Positions 45,023-57,460 of a stretch of 64,000 bases of DNA are shown here, piece by piece (position 1 is the stretch's first letter; the number at the start of each line of letters is the position of its first letter). Source of the stretch: Impatiens glandulifera. Lineage: Eukaryota; Streptophyta; Magnoliopsida; Ericales; Balsaminaceae. The DNA is taken from assembly GCF_907164915.1 (NCBI RefSeq), contig NC_061862.1:35217522-35281521 (forward strand), given 5' to 3'. The notes under the pieces are model-generated. The model had not been told where the DNA came from, did not search any database, and saw nothing but the letters and a program-made list of their open reading frames with translations. A program made the translations under genes and the position numbers.

Positions 45023-47708
45023 CTAACCCTATTTTATAATTTCTTCATCAATTTTCCTCTCCTAAACAATGCCTCAACACTAAACATATATTCCTTTATC
45101 CATACAACCTATCAATATTTCATTATCTCAGATTTCCTAATGTATTCTTAGTCCACTTTAATCGCCTATCATTAACATCAAATAATGAAGCTTAATTAAG
45201 ACTAAGAAAATAATGAAATTACCGTACCTTGTTAGTGCTTCTTTTGCCCTAAGCCAAATCAAATTTTCTTTTTCTCTTTCTAGTTTTTCTCTTCTCTTCT
45301 TCACTCCCACTCCTGTAAAAGATTTTTACTAAGTCAAAAAGAGGTAATGTCAAGTGTCACACCTGCCCATTTAATATATAGTGGACCACACACTTTTTAT
45401 AAAATTATATCTCTTTTTTTTATTATTATTATTACAACTGACATGGTCCAATAGGAGCATTGAGATGGAGATTCATATAAAAAAAAATCTTCTGAAATCA
45501 GCTAGAACTGGGCTCAAGTCAAAAGTGATATGGAGGACGAACACCGTTTTAAGTTGTCCAAGTTGTCAAGAAATTGTTACTTTACATGAGTAAAAGTCCA
45601 TACGTATTTTCGGCACATTATGGGATATCAGAAAACCCAAGAATTCCTAATTTTTCGTCTAAGGCTGTCTTTCACTCTTTCCATACATTTGCAATCAACG
45701 TAATTAACGTCGCTAAGGATTTTGTAGGTTTTCTGCATATTTACTTATCCTTCGGAAAAGGGATAGGTTGATGTCGCAAATCCAGTTTTCTATTCATTGT
45801 AGGTGTTTTTTCACTGTAAGATTTTGAGCAGTCCTTCACTATTTACATATATGAAATGATATCAGATATAGGTTACACCTTTCTTAAATCCTATCCTACT
45901 TTTAGTTGGCCGGTTCTACATTATTTGGTATACTTAATAAAAGTTGAAAGTTTCTCATGTTTAATTTATGTATTATTTTTAATTAATATTTGACTCGAAT
46001 ATTGAATTGTGTCGTATCGAGTTTGAATTATCAAAATTTTAGCAATACGATGCTTTTCTCAAATGGATAAAACGTTTGTCATTTTGTTTAACCGTATTAT
46101 TTTCGTTTTCTAATTAATTTGTTACATTTTTAAATGAAATGATGTTTAGAGACATTTTAGACGTATTTTTTAAATTAAGTATTGTTTTCAAAACCTACCT
46201 ATTCTATTTTGTCAAAATTGATTTGATTGATTAAAAGAAGATTAATTTAAAGAAATGCTTTAAAAAATTATCAAAAACTTTATAAAACATAACTTTATGT
46301 ACGAATTACTAATTTGGACGTATTTGTATTTTAAATTTAGTATTTTTTTTTTTTGAGATATAAGCGTTCAAAACTCTCTAATACGGTTCAAATGCCTTAG
46401 AAAATGTGTGTGAATAATTGAAAATTTGAAAAAAAAAATAGAATTGTTATTTTGTTTTTATAAATGTGGTAAATTAAATTTTAAAAAAATGCTATGTTAA
46501 AATAAGAGTACAAGCGTTTATTCGTTTGTGAGAAAGTTTAAATGACTAAAATTATGATAGTTATAACCTATTACACCATTCAAATTCCAACCCTCATCTG
46601 ATTAAAAAAAAAATTAAGTTTGGACCTGAAGTAGTCTGAAGTAACCATTGACCATTATTTATAAGAATAAAAACCTTGCTTAAATGTAAAAGTTGAAAGT
46701 CATAACTTCACACAATACAAATTCAAAACTTACTAGATATCGTTTTACTCCATTTTTCTAGAGAAGATAGAAAAAATTGGTCATTTTTTCAGAAAAAAAA
46801 ATAATTATCAAAGCAAGTGGTTTGGTTTGTTCATCTAAATGCACAATCAAACAATTATTATCGTTTCGAGAATTGTCAATTTTGGTTATTGGATAGTTTG
46901 AATATTAATTAGTTCAGTTAATTTGATTCATTTAAAAACATATTATTAAATAATAAAAGTATATTTAAAAATTGTTTTTTTTTGTTTTTAAAAACTACTA
47001 GTAGTAATAATAATAATAAAAAATACAAACAAATTATTTATACTAAAACAAAATCTTTTTAAAAAAATGAAAACTTTCACAATTATTATTTTTTTCAAAG
47101 TATTTTATAATTCTGTGAAAGAAAATTTTAAGTATTATAAGAGACAGCTAGTTAAAAATGTATATTGTAACAAAATTATTCATTTTTTAAAGTTGGTTTT
47201 GCGGTTCTATCCCAACTAACCGACTAATCGCACCGATCATTGGTTATTCGAATTTTATTGTTTATTTTTTATTTTTTAAAATACTTATTCTTTTCTAAAA
47301 GAACATTTATGTTAGTATACAAGTGTTAAGTATCATCAACAATATTTTTAAAATTCAGTAACAATACCAAACAGTAAATATGACTTTCATTATAGTTTAC
47401 GGAACAAAATAGACATGTGCATAACTATTGCTTTTCTAGTGGGTAATTTCTACATTAATTAACATTCCATTATATTATTTATTGATTAGTACCGTCATTG
47501 CACTTAAAAATAAAGTTAAGTAAAAACAAAATATAATATGCAAATAGTTAAATAACATTAATGAATTTATGGTAAGTTTGATTGAGTTTATATTTATCTT
47601 ATTCGTTTAAACTTAATAAGATTGTGTCATTGACCTTATTTTAATTTTTAAGTGTCGGTATGTTTTTATAAATTTATACATCAACTTATTTATTTTTATA
47701 TTTATAAT

Positions 47709-47740
<32 letters not shown>

Positions 47741-48819
47741 ATGTTATATATATTATTTACTTAATTTTAAATATTAATAAATTATTTAAATTAAAAAATA
47801 GTCTATTAATATTTATAAGTTTTTATTAATATATAATTTTAAATTTTAATTAAAATAAATAATTAAATAAATACTTTTTCAGTATCATTTTTTCTTTTTT
47901 TTTCTTTTTTAGTAAATAACTACGTAAATAAATATTATTTTTATATACTATCTTTTATTGTCTATTTTTTATTTTTTATTTAATTTATTCACTATAAAAT
48001 TTTATAAAATTTAATATATTAACTTTTTTACCGATTATAAAATTAAAACATATATATAATATTATAATAAGGTTTAAAATGTAGCATACATTTTTTATTT
48101 TACTTTTAATATTTTATTTATGATGTATTATCTACAAAAAAAAAAAATATTATTTTATTTTAAATAATAAAAAAAAATAAGGTGAAGAGATTATATATAA
48201 TAAATTTTATAATTTGACCTTATGTTTTATTATTATTATTATTATTTTATATAAATAAAAATATTAAGTTTAAAAATAAAATTATTGGAACATATTATTA
48301 TTATATGAAAAATGATAGAGTAAACAAATTGTAATTAAAGTTTAAAAATAAATTTTACATGCTCTGCTACAGGTGCAAAAGTGACAAAATTTAAAAAAAT
48401 ATAAGAATAAGAATAATAAGAATTAATGTCTAAAAACAGGTCTAAATTCAGTTTTCGCAATCATTATATTAAAACTATTGTCCTGACATCATTTCTCTCT
48501 CACTCTTCTCGACGAAAATCTTTTCAAAATTAAAAATCCAAGATTTATTCATTTCATTTATATACAAGAAAAACATAAATATTTTTGTCGAAATTGTATA
48601 TTTTTCATTTCATTTTAACTTCAGTTATACAAAATATTTATTTTTATTTTTATTTTTACTTTGTATAGTGAAACAAATTCTTTAGTTCAGGTTTGACGAA
48701 CCGTAAACAATTTTTATGTTCAGGAACCTAGCAAAGACAACGTTGCAGAAAATGAACTCTAAACCCGAAAGGTAATATTATTTATGTTGTTTTGCATTCC
48801 ATTATGATTATTATGGTCA
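45023..48819. other. AT-rich intergenic DNA
   Basis: No gene is recognised. Short open frames near 45381-45771 have no recognised relatives. An AT-run (about 47709-47740) and long A/T tracts fill the rest. Confidence 0.5.
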
Positions 48820-49000
48820 GTATGGTACCAATATGTTCCGAACATGGTCATGTTTGGGACCATAATGCCAATATGTTCTGAACATGATCATGTTTGGGAC
48901 ATTATGGTCTTGAACATGACCATGTTTGGGACATTATGGTCCTGAACATTACCATGTTCGGGATATATTAGTCTCGAACATGATCATGTTCGAGACCAAA
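48820..49000. repeat. array of GAACATG-CATGTTC palindromes
   Basis: Five units of about 40 bp, each centred on GAACATGnnCATGTT and separated by GGGAC-ATTATGGT. The last (48971-48996) is a perfect 26 bp palindrome with half-site GTCTCGAACATGA. The array lies in a probable intron upstream of the FAR1-type exon. Confidence 0.85.
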
Positions 49001-49097
49001 TGATAGTTCAAATGATGTTTGTATTTAAAAAAACTTTTATAATGACATTATTCAGACTAATTTTCGCAGCCAAATTCTCAATATTCTCAATGTTGGA

Positions 49098-49612
49098 ATG
49101 GCATTTTCCTCTAAAGAAGAAGTTCGTCAATTCTATAAATCACATGCCCAATCAACTGGATTCGGCATTTGCAAAGTAGGCACCAAAAATGGGTAGATGG
49201 TAAACATAAATACTTCACCATTGTTTGTTCGAAGAGTGTTATGAAAGCTTCGAGGTCCAAAAATATATTTAAACATAGACCTACAACTAAGACAAATTGT
49301 AAAGCTAAAATTAATATAGTTATTAGGAATGAAGGAGAATTTGTAATAACAATTGTATGTCTTGAACATAACCATACATTAAGCCCTAGGAATGCACAAC
49401 ATATTAGATCTTACAAAGTAATGGGCACACATTCAAATAGGAGATGAGATTTAAATGATGAGGCTGGAATAACTTTGGTCAAAAGTTTTCAATCGTTTGT
49501 TGTGGAAGTTGGAGGGTGTTATAACATGTATTTTGATAAGAGAACATGTAGAGGTTAAGGAGTGGGGATACTGAAGCACTTAGTAATTATTTCTTAAGAA
49601 TGCAAATGGTAT
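49098..49612 (+). pseudogene. FAR1-related (FAR1 DNA-binding domain) pseudogene
   Basis: The frame runs MAFSSKEEVRQFYKSHAQST, GFGICKVGTKNG and a stop. In another frame it continues GKHKYFTIVCSKSVMKASRS, the Cys of TNCKAKI, then VCLEHNHTLSP, and after more stops NDEAGITLVKSFQSFVVEVG. The order of Cys, Cys and HNH residues is the WRKY-like FAR1 zinc domain shared by FHY3/FAR1 transcription factors and the MULE transposases they came from. No transposase core or SWIM finger follows; after 49612 the sequence meets the Ulp1 remnant on the other strand. At least two stops and one frameshift are present. Duplicated ATTCTCAAT just before the start suggests slippage. Confidence 0.8.
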
Positions 49613-49664
49613 TAATTTATAATTTGTGTTCATCTATTTATATTTTCTCTAAATTTTTAGTCAA

Positions 49665-50930
49665 TGAAACATAATTTTGAGGCAATTCCTTCCTAGAAGA
49701 GTTCACATCTGACATCAGAATCGTCGCACCATATTTTATCCTCAACGCCTCAATTACTCCCTTGGACTTCAAAAAAAAACAAGTTTCAGCAGGTTAGGAT
49801 AAAGAATTCTCAAATAATCAAAAATGTTAAACAATTAACATGTTAAAACTGTATAACTTACATTTCCTTTGTTCAGAGAAAAATTCAATCTCGTTAATCT
49901 CCTGTATATGTCTCAAGTTTCCACGTACAGTAGATTCCACAATCCGTTTTATTATCTGGGTATTAGCAAGGAGATTTCAAAACGTTGAACGATAATTTAG
50001 ATGCGATGATATCTGAGTCTACACTCTTCATGAATTCCACAAAAACACGTTTTTATTTTACCAAGGCAAGAAAAAAATATAAACATAGATATGAAATAAA
50101 AACAAATATAGATAGAAAAGTTCAGCTTATTACCAAGGCCTGAGATGTTTTATAATTTTTCTTCCAATGCAAACCTTTTGGCAATGGAAGGTTGTCAATT
50201 ATTTGAATCTCTTGTTTTCGCATGTTGATGTAGAAAACATAAAAATGTGAATGTTCTAAAATGGGGAATGAAATATGCAAAAATGACCATTTTATTTAAG
50301 ATGTCATATGGTTAGATAACCGAAAAATGAGAATTTTCTAAAATATTGGAGAGGTTATTTACAATGTCAGCCAACTTCGGGTCTTTAGATGATATTTGAA
50401 ATAATTTCATTTTCTCTTGAATTGAAATAGGAAAACAATCCTCATAGGGATATGTACTGTGCAAATGAGCATCACATTAAAAAAACAAAGAAAATAATCA
50501 TATATAAAAGCTTATATATATATGTTAATGCAGAGAAGAAAATTCTCCATATACCGCTGGGATGTCTCCTAATCTTCAAATTGAGAAATTGGGCCCAATC
50601 ATCATTTATTCTACAGTCCACATTTCACTTTTCATTGGTGAGTGTGACTCTCTCGTTGTGGAATAAAACTTCACTGCAATAATAATCAAGAAAACACATC
50701 TTGATAAGACTGATAAGAGTTAAGAAAAAATTATAATGACTATGAAAAGTTCTAAAGATGTTACCTTAAGTCCAAATCTGCAAGAAATAACTTCGCAACG
50801 AATTTGTCCTTTTCAGTCGTTTGCATCCATTTGAACATTTTGGCATACTTATTCGATATTGTTTCCATATATGGAGAGCAAGGAGTCGGCCCTGGTTTCT
50901 TTATTCCGGCTTCTTTTGCTACCCTAACAT
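49665..50930 (-). pseudogene. Ulp1-type SUMO protease-like pseudogene (transposon-borne), catalytic part
   Basis: On the minus strand, in N-to-C order: YMETISNKYAKMFKWMQTTE and KDKFVAKLFLADLDL (50900-50770), EVLFHNERVTLTNEK and a stop then NDDWAQFLNLKI (50690-50570), YINMRKQEIQIIDNLPLPKG (about 50230-50150, with the Asp expected of the Ulp1 catalytic set), FVEFMKSVDSDIIAS (about 50040), DNKTDCGIYCTWKLETYTGD (about 49960-49895, the catalytic Cys) and VIEALRIKYGATILMSDVNS (about 49765-49690). This is the order of an Ulp1 C-terminal cysteine protease domain, as captured by plant Mutator-like elements (Kaonashi type). The His-containing segment is not clear. Stops and frameshifts between pieces, only some of which can be introns, make it a pseudogene. 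Confidence 0.7.
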
Positions 50931-50934
50931 CTGT

Positions 50935-51022
50935 GTGATGAGGTTATATGGCAACAGCTGCCATCACTTCGGGTGGTATTTCAACTCCAACCTCTACGGG
51001 TTGATAATCTATGCCAACAGTC
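50935..51022 (-). pseudogene. repeat linker of the Ulp1-like pseudogene, proximal part
   Basis: Minus-strand frame PVEVGVEIPPEVMAAVAI, one unit of a repeated linker whose other units lie at 52076-52570. The hAT-like element at 51031-52067 separates them. Confidence 0.6.
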
Positions 51023-51030
51023 GCCACCAC

Positions 51031-52067
51031 TAAGGGTGTGTAAATGGGAACTCAACCCATATTCAACCCAAATTAAATTTACTCAACCCATTATCCAACT
51101 CATATTATCAAATAATATGGGTTAGGGTTGAGTTGAGTTGAGTAACCCAAACTAAATTTTAGTTTGTAACACATATATTACATTTTTTACTCGTTAACAT
51201 TTAACATGTTTTTGTTTGGTTTAATATATTTTGATTCGTTTAACAATTATTTGATTCGTTTTACCTCATTTTATACGTTTTAAATTCGTTTAACTAATAT
51301 TTGATTCGTTTAACCTATTTTGACTCGTTTAATACATTTTTTGTTTTAACAAGTACGTAACTCATTTTAATCCATTTCACATATTTTTAATCTGTTTCAC
51401 ACGTTTTTAGCACGTCTAACACGTTTTTGGCATGTTTTGACACGTTTAATATGTTTTTCCACGTTTAACACGTTTTTCCACGTTTAACACGCTTTTGGCA
51501 CGTTTTGGCACGTTTAACATGTTTTTGCTCGTTTAACACACATGTGACACATTTAACATTTTCGATTCGTTTAATTTGTTTCTTGCTCTATCTAATATGT
51601 CTTTGACATTATTATACGTTTTTTAACCCGTTTAACATAATTTTGATTTATTTGAAATTATTTTGATATTTTAATTACTAAATCAGTTGAAGAAATAATA
51701 GGTGAGATTAATATGAATTATTTAAATAATTCATACTAAACAAAGTCTTAAATATGATAAACTCTTATGTCATTAAAGAGTTTTAGAATAATAGTGATAT
51801 GTCATTTTCGTTTGACTGAGATCAATATAGTGAAAATCAAGAGAATATATTGGAGTTAAAAAATAGTTCATTTATATTGAATTGATAAGAGAGAATTTAA
51901 TTAATTTAATTTAATTTGCATATTTTGGGTAATCCTAACCCAACTTAAAATGTCTTCAGCCTAAATTCAACCCAACCCAAATTCAATCCAAACAAAATTA
52001 ATTTACCTTAATTAATATTTTGGGTTAGGGTTGGGGTTTAGGTTAATCCAAATGATGCTCACCCCTA
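51031..52067. mobile_element. non-autonomous hAT-like DNA transposon
   Basis: The 1037 bp element is flanked by an exact 8 bp duplication, GCCACCAC (51023-51030 and 52068-52075), with similar inverted ends (TAAGGGTGTGTAAATGGG on the left; TAGGGGTGAGCATCATTTGG on the right, reverse-complemented). The 8 bp duplication and these ends fit the hAT superfamily. Subterminal regions repeat TCAACCCAAATT-type motifs in both orientations. The centre (about 51200-51620) is a loose repeat of CGTTTAACACGTTTTTGGCA. There is no transposase. Confidence 0.85.
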
Positions 52068-52075
52068 GCCACCAC

Positions 52076-52570
52076 TTCGGGTGGTGTTTCAACTCCAATC
52101 GTTGTCTAATTCTTAATCTTAAATTTCCTCTTAAGTTGTTGTGTTCTAAGAGAGAGTGAGACTTTTTTTGCAACCTCTATGGGTAAAGTTTCTATGGCAA
52201 CATCCGCCACCAGATCTGCTGGTGTTTCAACTTCAACCGTCATCCAGAGTTATTAAATTTTCTTCTTCGGCTGTTGTGTTCTAAGCGGGAGTGGGGCTTC
52301 TTTTGCAACCTTTGTAGGTTGAATTACTATGGCAACAGTCGCCACCACTTCGACTGGTGTTTCAACTCCAATCGCCGCCCGAAGAATCTTCTTCTTTGGT
52401 TAATGTGTTCTAAGCGTGAGTGAGGCATCTTTTCTCTTTGACTTTGTTCTAATTGAGGCATCTTTTTGAATTTCAACCACCACTTTGAATTCAACTCAAA
52501 CTTTTGAGGGTTGATGATCTATGCCACAAATGCCACTACTTTGGGTGGTGTTTTAACTCGAACATAGCCT
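52076..52570 (-). pseudogene. repeat linker of the Ulp1-like pseudogene, distal part
   Basis: About four imperfect units of roughly 130 bp encode, on the minus strand, VETPPEVVATVAI-like and VEVETPADLVADVAIETLPI segments, separated by LRTQQ-KKKI-like stretches. It continues from 50935-51022 across the hAT insertion. Frameshifts and stops are present. Confidence 0.55.
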
Positions 52571-52589
52571 CGTACAAGACATAGATCGA

Positions 52590-52650
52590 AGAATCAAATA
52601 AGACAAATGGGTTGACAAATGAGTTGAGTTTATGCTCACCCTAGCCACCA
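52590..52650. mobile_element. hAT-like terminal fragment
   Basis: TGAGTTGAGTTTATGCTCACCC followed by TAGCCACCAC resembles the right end of the hAT-like element at 51031-52067 and its flank. Only one end is present. Confidence 0.4.
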
Positions 52651-52751
52651 CTTTAGTTTCTAATTCAAGGACCTCCTTCCTGAGGATTTATTTTCATCCA
52701 TCGTCATATTATGTGTCTAGAATTCTACTTGTATATATTCTCGTTGTTATC

Positions 52752-53915
52752 TGTTAGATAAAATTAGATCGGTTAAATAGAACTTAACAAAAACAAACTT
52801 CTTGTGCAGGAACGGTTAAAGAATTCAACCGGTCAAGTTACTCAACCGGTCAAACAACCCAACCGACCAAAAATCTGACCGAACAAGAAGATAAGACACC
52901 GGTCAAATCAGAAGGCCAAAATCGTTGGACATTCGGTCAATCTGAAGTTATTGAAAAACCGGAAGTCATCCGGTTAACCTAAACAACCGGCCGGTGCAGA
53001 TAGATACCCTGAGTATCTGTTGAGGATGATACCAAAGGGACAGACCTTAATATTGTCATATTCATACAAGTCAGAGGACAATCTGCAGGCTGCAGAAGAT
53101 CGTCCGACAAGATCTTTCCACTCCAGGATAAATTAGAGGCGCAATCTTCCAGGTGCAGACAACTGTCCAACCGACAGTTGTCATACTAAGTAAAAGACAA
53201 ACCTAGCCGATTTGACCTATACACTGGAAGCCTAGACTGCCAGGTCTGAATCACTGAACTTCTGCTCAACCAATCAGATTCAAGGAAATGAAATGTGACC
53301 GTTGGCACATTTCACCTATAAAAGAAGGAGCTGAAGAGGAGTAAATGCAGTTCTAAGAGTTTTCAACAACCCAAGTGACAAAATGGTTATCAGTTCTACC
53401 AATTACAAGTTCTAAGATTTATTAATTGCAAGTTTATCTCTCTACAAGATTTAGAGCTTGAGTGTATTTGAAGCGTGATTACAATTTCGGTGAGAATTGT
53501 ACGAGTGTTATCGAGCAGAAAATAAGTCTCGATCGGATTGTGTTTGTGTATTCCTTAGTGAATATCCTTCTCGCAGTTTCGAGAGGAAGGGGTGACGTAG
53601 GAGTTTATCTCCGAACATCCATAAAATTTTGCCTTGCTATTTACTTTCTGTCGGCCTTGTACTCTAACCGATTCTACCTAACCTGACTATACTCCAAACC
53701 GACCTTATCTAAATTCGGTTCTGTCCATCCAGTGTGTGTGCTGCTTCAACCTGAAACAAACCACTTCCGCACTTGAACTCGATTCAAGGGTTTATGACAG
53801 TTTGTGTAGTATTGAAACCCCGGTGTTAATCTCTAACCGGATTAAACACCAACCGTTGAGTGAAACGCGTTAACCGACCAACCCCGGTCCCCCAGCCGCG
53901 ACCTAGATCCTAACA
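52752..53915 (+). repeat. solo LTR of second Sirevirus-like family
   Basis: 1164 bp, homologous to 43756-45022, with TGTTAG...CTAACA ends and exact target duplication TTATC on both sides (52747-52751 and 53916-53920). This is the structure left by recombination between the two LTRs of a full element. It holds fewer AACCGGTT motifs than the other copy. Confidence 0.92.
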
Positions 53916-54708
53916 TTATCATAATCTGGCTTAAAAATCACTAATTCCTCGTAAGACACCTTATGAATGAAAATCGATAATTCAATAACATTAATCTGAA
54001 GATAAAGTATTCTAATAGAATTGACTTGATTATATCTTCAACCGGAGACTAGAATTTATTTTCTACATCGTCAATCGTTTCTTTCTCTGACAACAAATCC
54101 TAAATAATATATAGTTTTAAAATTTAATTATATAAATATTTTTTTGTATATTTATTTTTCGTAAATGATTAAGTAAATAAATAAAATTATTTTTTTACTT
54201 TTTTTATATTCTTTATATACTATCTTTTATTGCCTATTTTTTATTTTTTTATTTAAATTTTTCACTATAAAACTTTTTAAGAATAATATATAATTTTTTT
54301 TAACAATTATAAAATTAAAAGATATTATAATGAAGGTTATAAAATCTCCATATATTTTTAATCTTTTTTTATATTTTGTTTATGATGTATTATCTAAAAA
54401 AAATTATAATTCATATTTTTTAAAATAATATTATATTATTTTAAATTATAAATAAAATAAAAAGAAAATATATATATATATATTAAATTTATGATGTCAC
54501 AATATATAAAAATTGAAATAAGCTCATAAATATAAAAAGAATAATAAATAAGTGAAAAGGGGCTACCTTTTTTCCCTTCTCTCTCTTGTATTGAAGGAGC
54601 GCTCCTCCCTCTAAATCTACACTCCATATCTACTAGAGAAGGAGAAGAAGAAGACCGACTCTACACTACTACAAAACCTCTCAAAACCCTTCCTTTCTCT
54701 GTAAATCA
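53916..54708 (+). promoter_or_regulatory. upstream region and 5' leader of the caprin-like gene
   Basis: Very AT-rich to about 54560, then a pyrimidine-rich stretch (CCCTTCTCTCTCTTG) and a leader into the ATG at 54709. No definite TATA box could be fixed among the A/T runs. The solo LTR lies about 800 bp upstream of the start codon and could influence it. Confidence 0.4.
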
Positions 54709-56428
54709 ATGGCGGCTACGGATTCCATGGACGCCTCTGAAGGACCCGTTCTCAACTTCATTAACAAGCGTCTACGAGCCCTACGTAAGAAGCAAAACCG
54801 CATCCTCCAAATCGAAGACTCTCTAGCTCAAGGAAAAGCCATCAACAAGGAGCAAGAAGATCTCATCCGTTCGAAAGTCTCCATCTCAGCTTCAATCGAC
54901 GAGTTGGAGAGACTCCGGCAGCCTCTCGCCGCTGCTGTTGCTGAAGAAATTACTCTTGCTCTCCATCGCCATCGCCATCAGGAATCTGCTTCCCCGTCTG
55001 ATACTACCGCCGATCCACTTGATGATAAGGAAGAAAAAGAAGAAGAAGAAGAACATCAAACGGCGGATGCTGAGGCTCAAAAGGAGGTGGAGGAGAATAG
55101 AGATGATGACTCAATCGTTGAGGATCTTCTTAATCTGCTTTATTTTGGTATGATGTTTGATGTTAAAAGTCAGAACGATTTCACCTCCATGATGTTGACT
55201 CGGACGCACGAAAGAGGTTGCTGTTTGACTTACGATTACGTTACCGATGATGAATCCGCGGATCTGCTTGTTGATATGGATTTGGATTCGATTTCGAGAT
55301 TGAGTGGTTTGTTGATATCAAGACCTACGGATTCGGTCCTCTCTCACAAGAACGCTTTGCAGAAGTGCGTAGAGAACGCTAAGCGTTGGCTTGCTAGCTC
55401 CGATGAACCAATCGATTCAATTCCAAACACCACATGTATGTTTTCTGATAGCTGATCAAACAACATTTATATACATTGTCTACACTCACTTTTTGATTAA
55501 TGATATTGTTAGATGCGGGATTAAGAGCTAAGCTCAGCAAGATAATGGCCTCGCACTACTTCACCACTACGCCAGAGATGAAAGCTACGGTTGTGATGGC
55601 TGCTGCAGCAGCAGGAAATTATGGATCTTTTCAGGTTGGCGCCACTCAAGAGTACCATGTGCCCTTAAATGTGTCGACCCTAGCTGAAATCCCCAATGAA
55701 CAACAGTATCAGGAGGTAATCATTAAAGATAAGAATATCAGTTTGAGTTGCAGCAGCCTGTCCGACACTAAGAATATGATCACTAACTACATCTATAATC
55801 CTTTAGTCTAGGGTTTTATTCTTGTATGGATAGCTAGATATCTTAATTTCAAAAGAAAGCATGAAAATAAGCTGGTTTGATTTTCATAGGAAGCTGATTC
55901 GTCAAACATTCAAGGCAATGAAACTTACAGTTACGAATCAAACCCGGTGGAAGAATCTCAAAAGGTTGGTTTCATAACATCCCTTGATTGTTTGTTTCCA
56001 TGAGCTTGTCAAAATCCTGGATAATAAATGAATAAAATTGGTTGCAGGAGTACCAAGATGATTCCGGAGAAGTCAGAACGAAAGAAGAGTTAATCAAATC
56101 AGAGACAGAAGATGAGAATCAGAGAGTAGGAGAATCGAAGGAAGACCAGCAGTATGCCCAAAGGAGAAGCTACCAGAACCAAAGAGGCGGCGGTGGTGGG
56201 CGTAGAGGAGGATATTCCAGTGGTGGTCGTGGTGGAAGAGGAAGTGGCAGAGGAGGAGGAAGTGGTGGTGGGTCTGGAAACCAATTCTTCGATCAGTCTG
56301 GAAACTATTACCCAAGAAGCTACTATGTCAACAATAACAATAGGCCAAGAGGAGGAAGGGGTGGTGGTGGTGCAGCAGCAGCCCCGGGAGCTCCTCAAAC
56401 CAGAAGCTACGTTCAAGCAGATGCATGA
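54709..56428 (+). CDS. caprin-like RGG-motif RNA-binding protein
   Basis: Four exons: 54709-55435, 55513-55715, 55890-55964 and 56048-56428, all with GT-AG borders and frame kept, giving 461 residues. Residues about 14-82 are helical and charged (VLNFINKRLRALRKKQNRIL, GKAINKEQEDLI), resembling the dimerisation region of animal caprin. An acidic linker with a Glu run follows (about residues 100-140), then a conserved middle (LLNLLYFGMMFDVKS...). From about residue 380 there is a Gly/Arg-rich RGG tail, typical of RNA-binding proteins of mRNP and stress granules. The role in translation control or granule assembly is inferred from the family. No signal peptide or membrane segment is seen. It is convergent with the DnaJ gene. 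An alternative name would simply be glycine-rich RGG protein. Confidence 0.85.
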
Positions 56429-57460
56429 CTGGTTTAATTAATTAGTGTTGGCATCTTCTTGAATTGGCTTTGACAAAATGTTGGTGGTGAATGTAGCTTT
56501 TGTTTTCTTCTTTTGGGGATTCATTTCGACTCACCATTTGCTCTAAAATCTGTTAATTGGCATCATCATTACACAGACACTTCTCTTTTGGTTGGCAACT
56601 CAGCCAATTAATGAACTTTTGTTTTAACATCTTACCAAACTTCTTGACAAAAAAGTAGGCTTAAAATGAAACAAAGATTAGGTTTTTGCTGTTTCAAAAA
56701 CAGTTACACACGATCAAGAATGAAGGAACATTTAGAAAGGGATCCCAAGAAAATTGGCTAGGAATCCCACATCATTGATCATCTGAACCAACAAAGGAAG
56801 AACAAAAGACATATACAACAATTATCAAGTGTCAAACTACAATTGTGTCTGCTCTTAGATCTGAACTCATTTGGCATTAAAGCTAAATATGAAACTAGAT
56901 CTAAACTTTTGAGTTAAGAAAACCCTAAATTTGGATCTAGGAGCAAAGATCATTTTACAAGGGAAAGAAACAAAATATTTGGATCAAGATGGCCAATTAT
57001 TGAAAAAATACAAGTTATTTTGATTTTTAATTACTTTTTATACCCACTATTTTATATTTAAAGTTTATAAGAAAAATAAAGATATTAATTGAATTGATTG
57101 GCTTTACAAGATATTTGAATTGATTGGCTTTACAAGAAAATCCAATGCAAGACAAGAACTCAGAACAAAACTAACAAAACCACAATTAGTTGGCTTGAGT
57201 TGACAAAATCTCATAATCAATTGTTCTTGTTCTATAAAATTTTCAGAAATAATTAACTTTATTAATATAACATTATTAAAATTATTTCAGTTATTTTACA
57301 TATAAAATATAAATAACTCAAAGGAATCATAACATTTAAGCCACCTTAAAATAAGTAGCAACTCTCAGTTAGAAAAGTTAAAATCAAGCCAAACATCATA
57401 TGATTTTCCCTAGTTAGTAACTTATGCACAATTTCATCAAACCATGTTTATTTTTCATTA
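56429..57460. other. intergenic region between convergent genes (3' UTRs)
   Basis: Holds the 3' ends of both host genes. Nothing else is recognised apart from a short direct repeat (TTGAATTGATTGGCTTTACAAGA) near 57090-57140. Confidence 0.5.
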
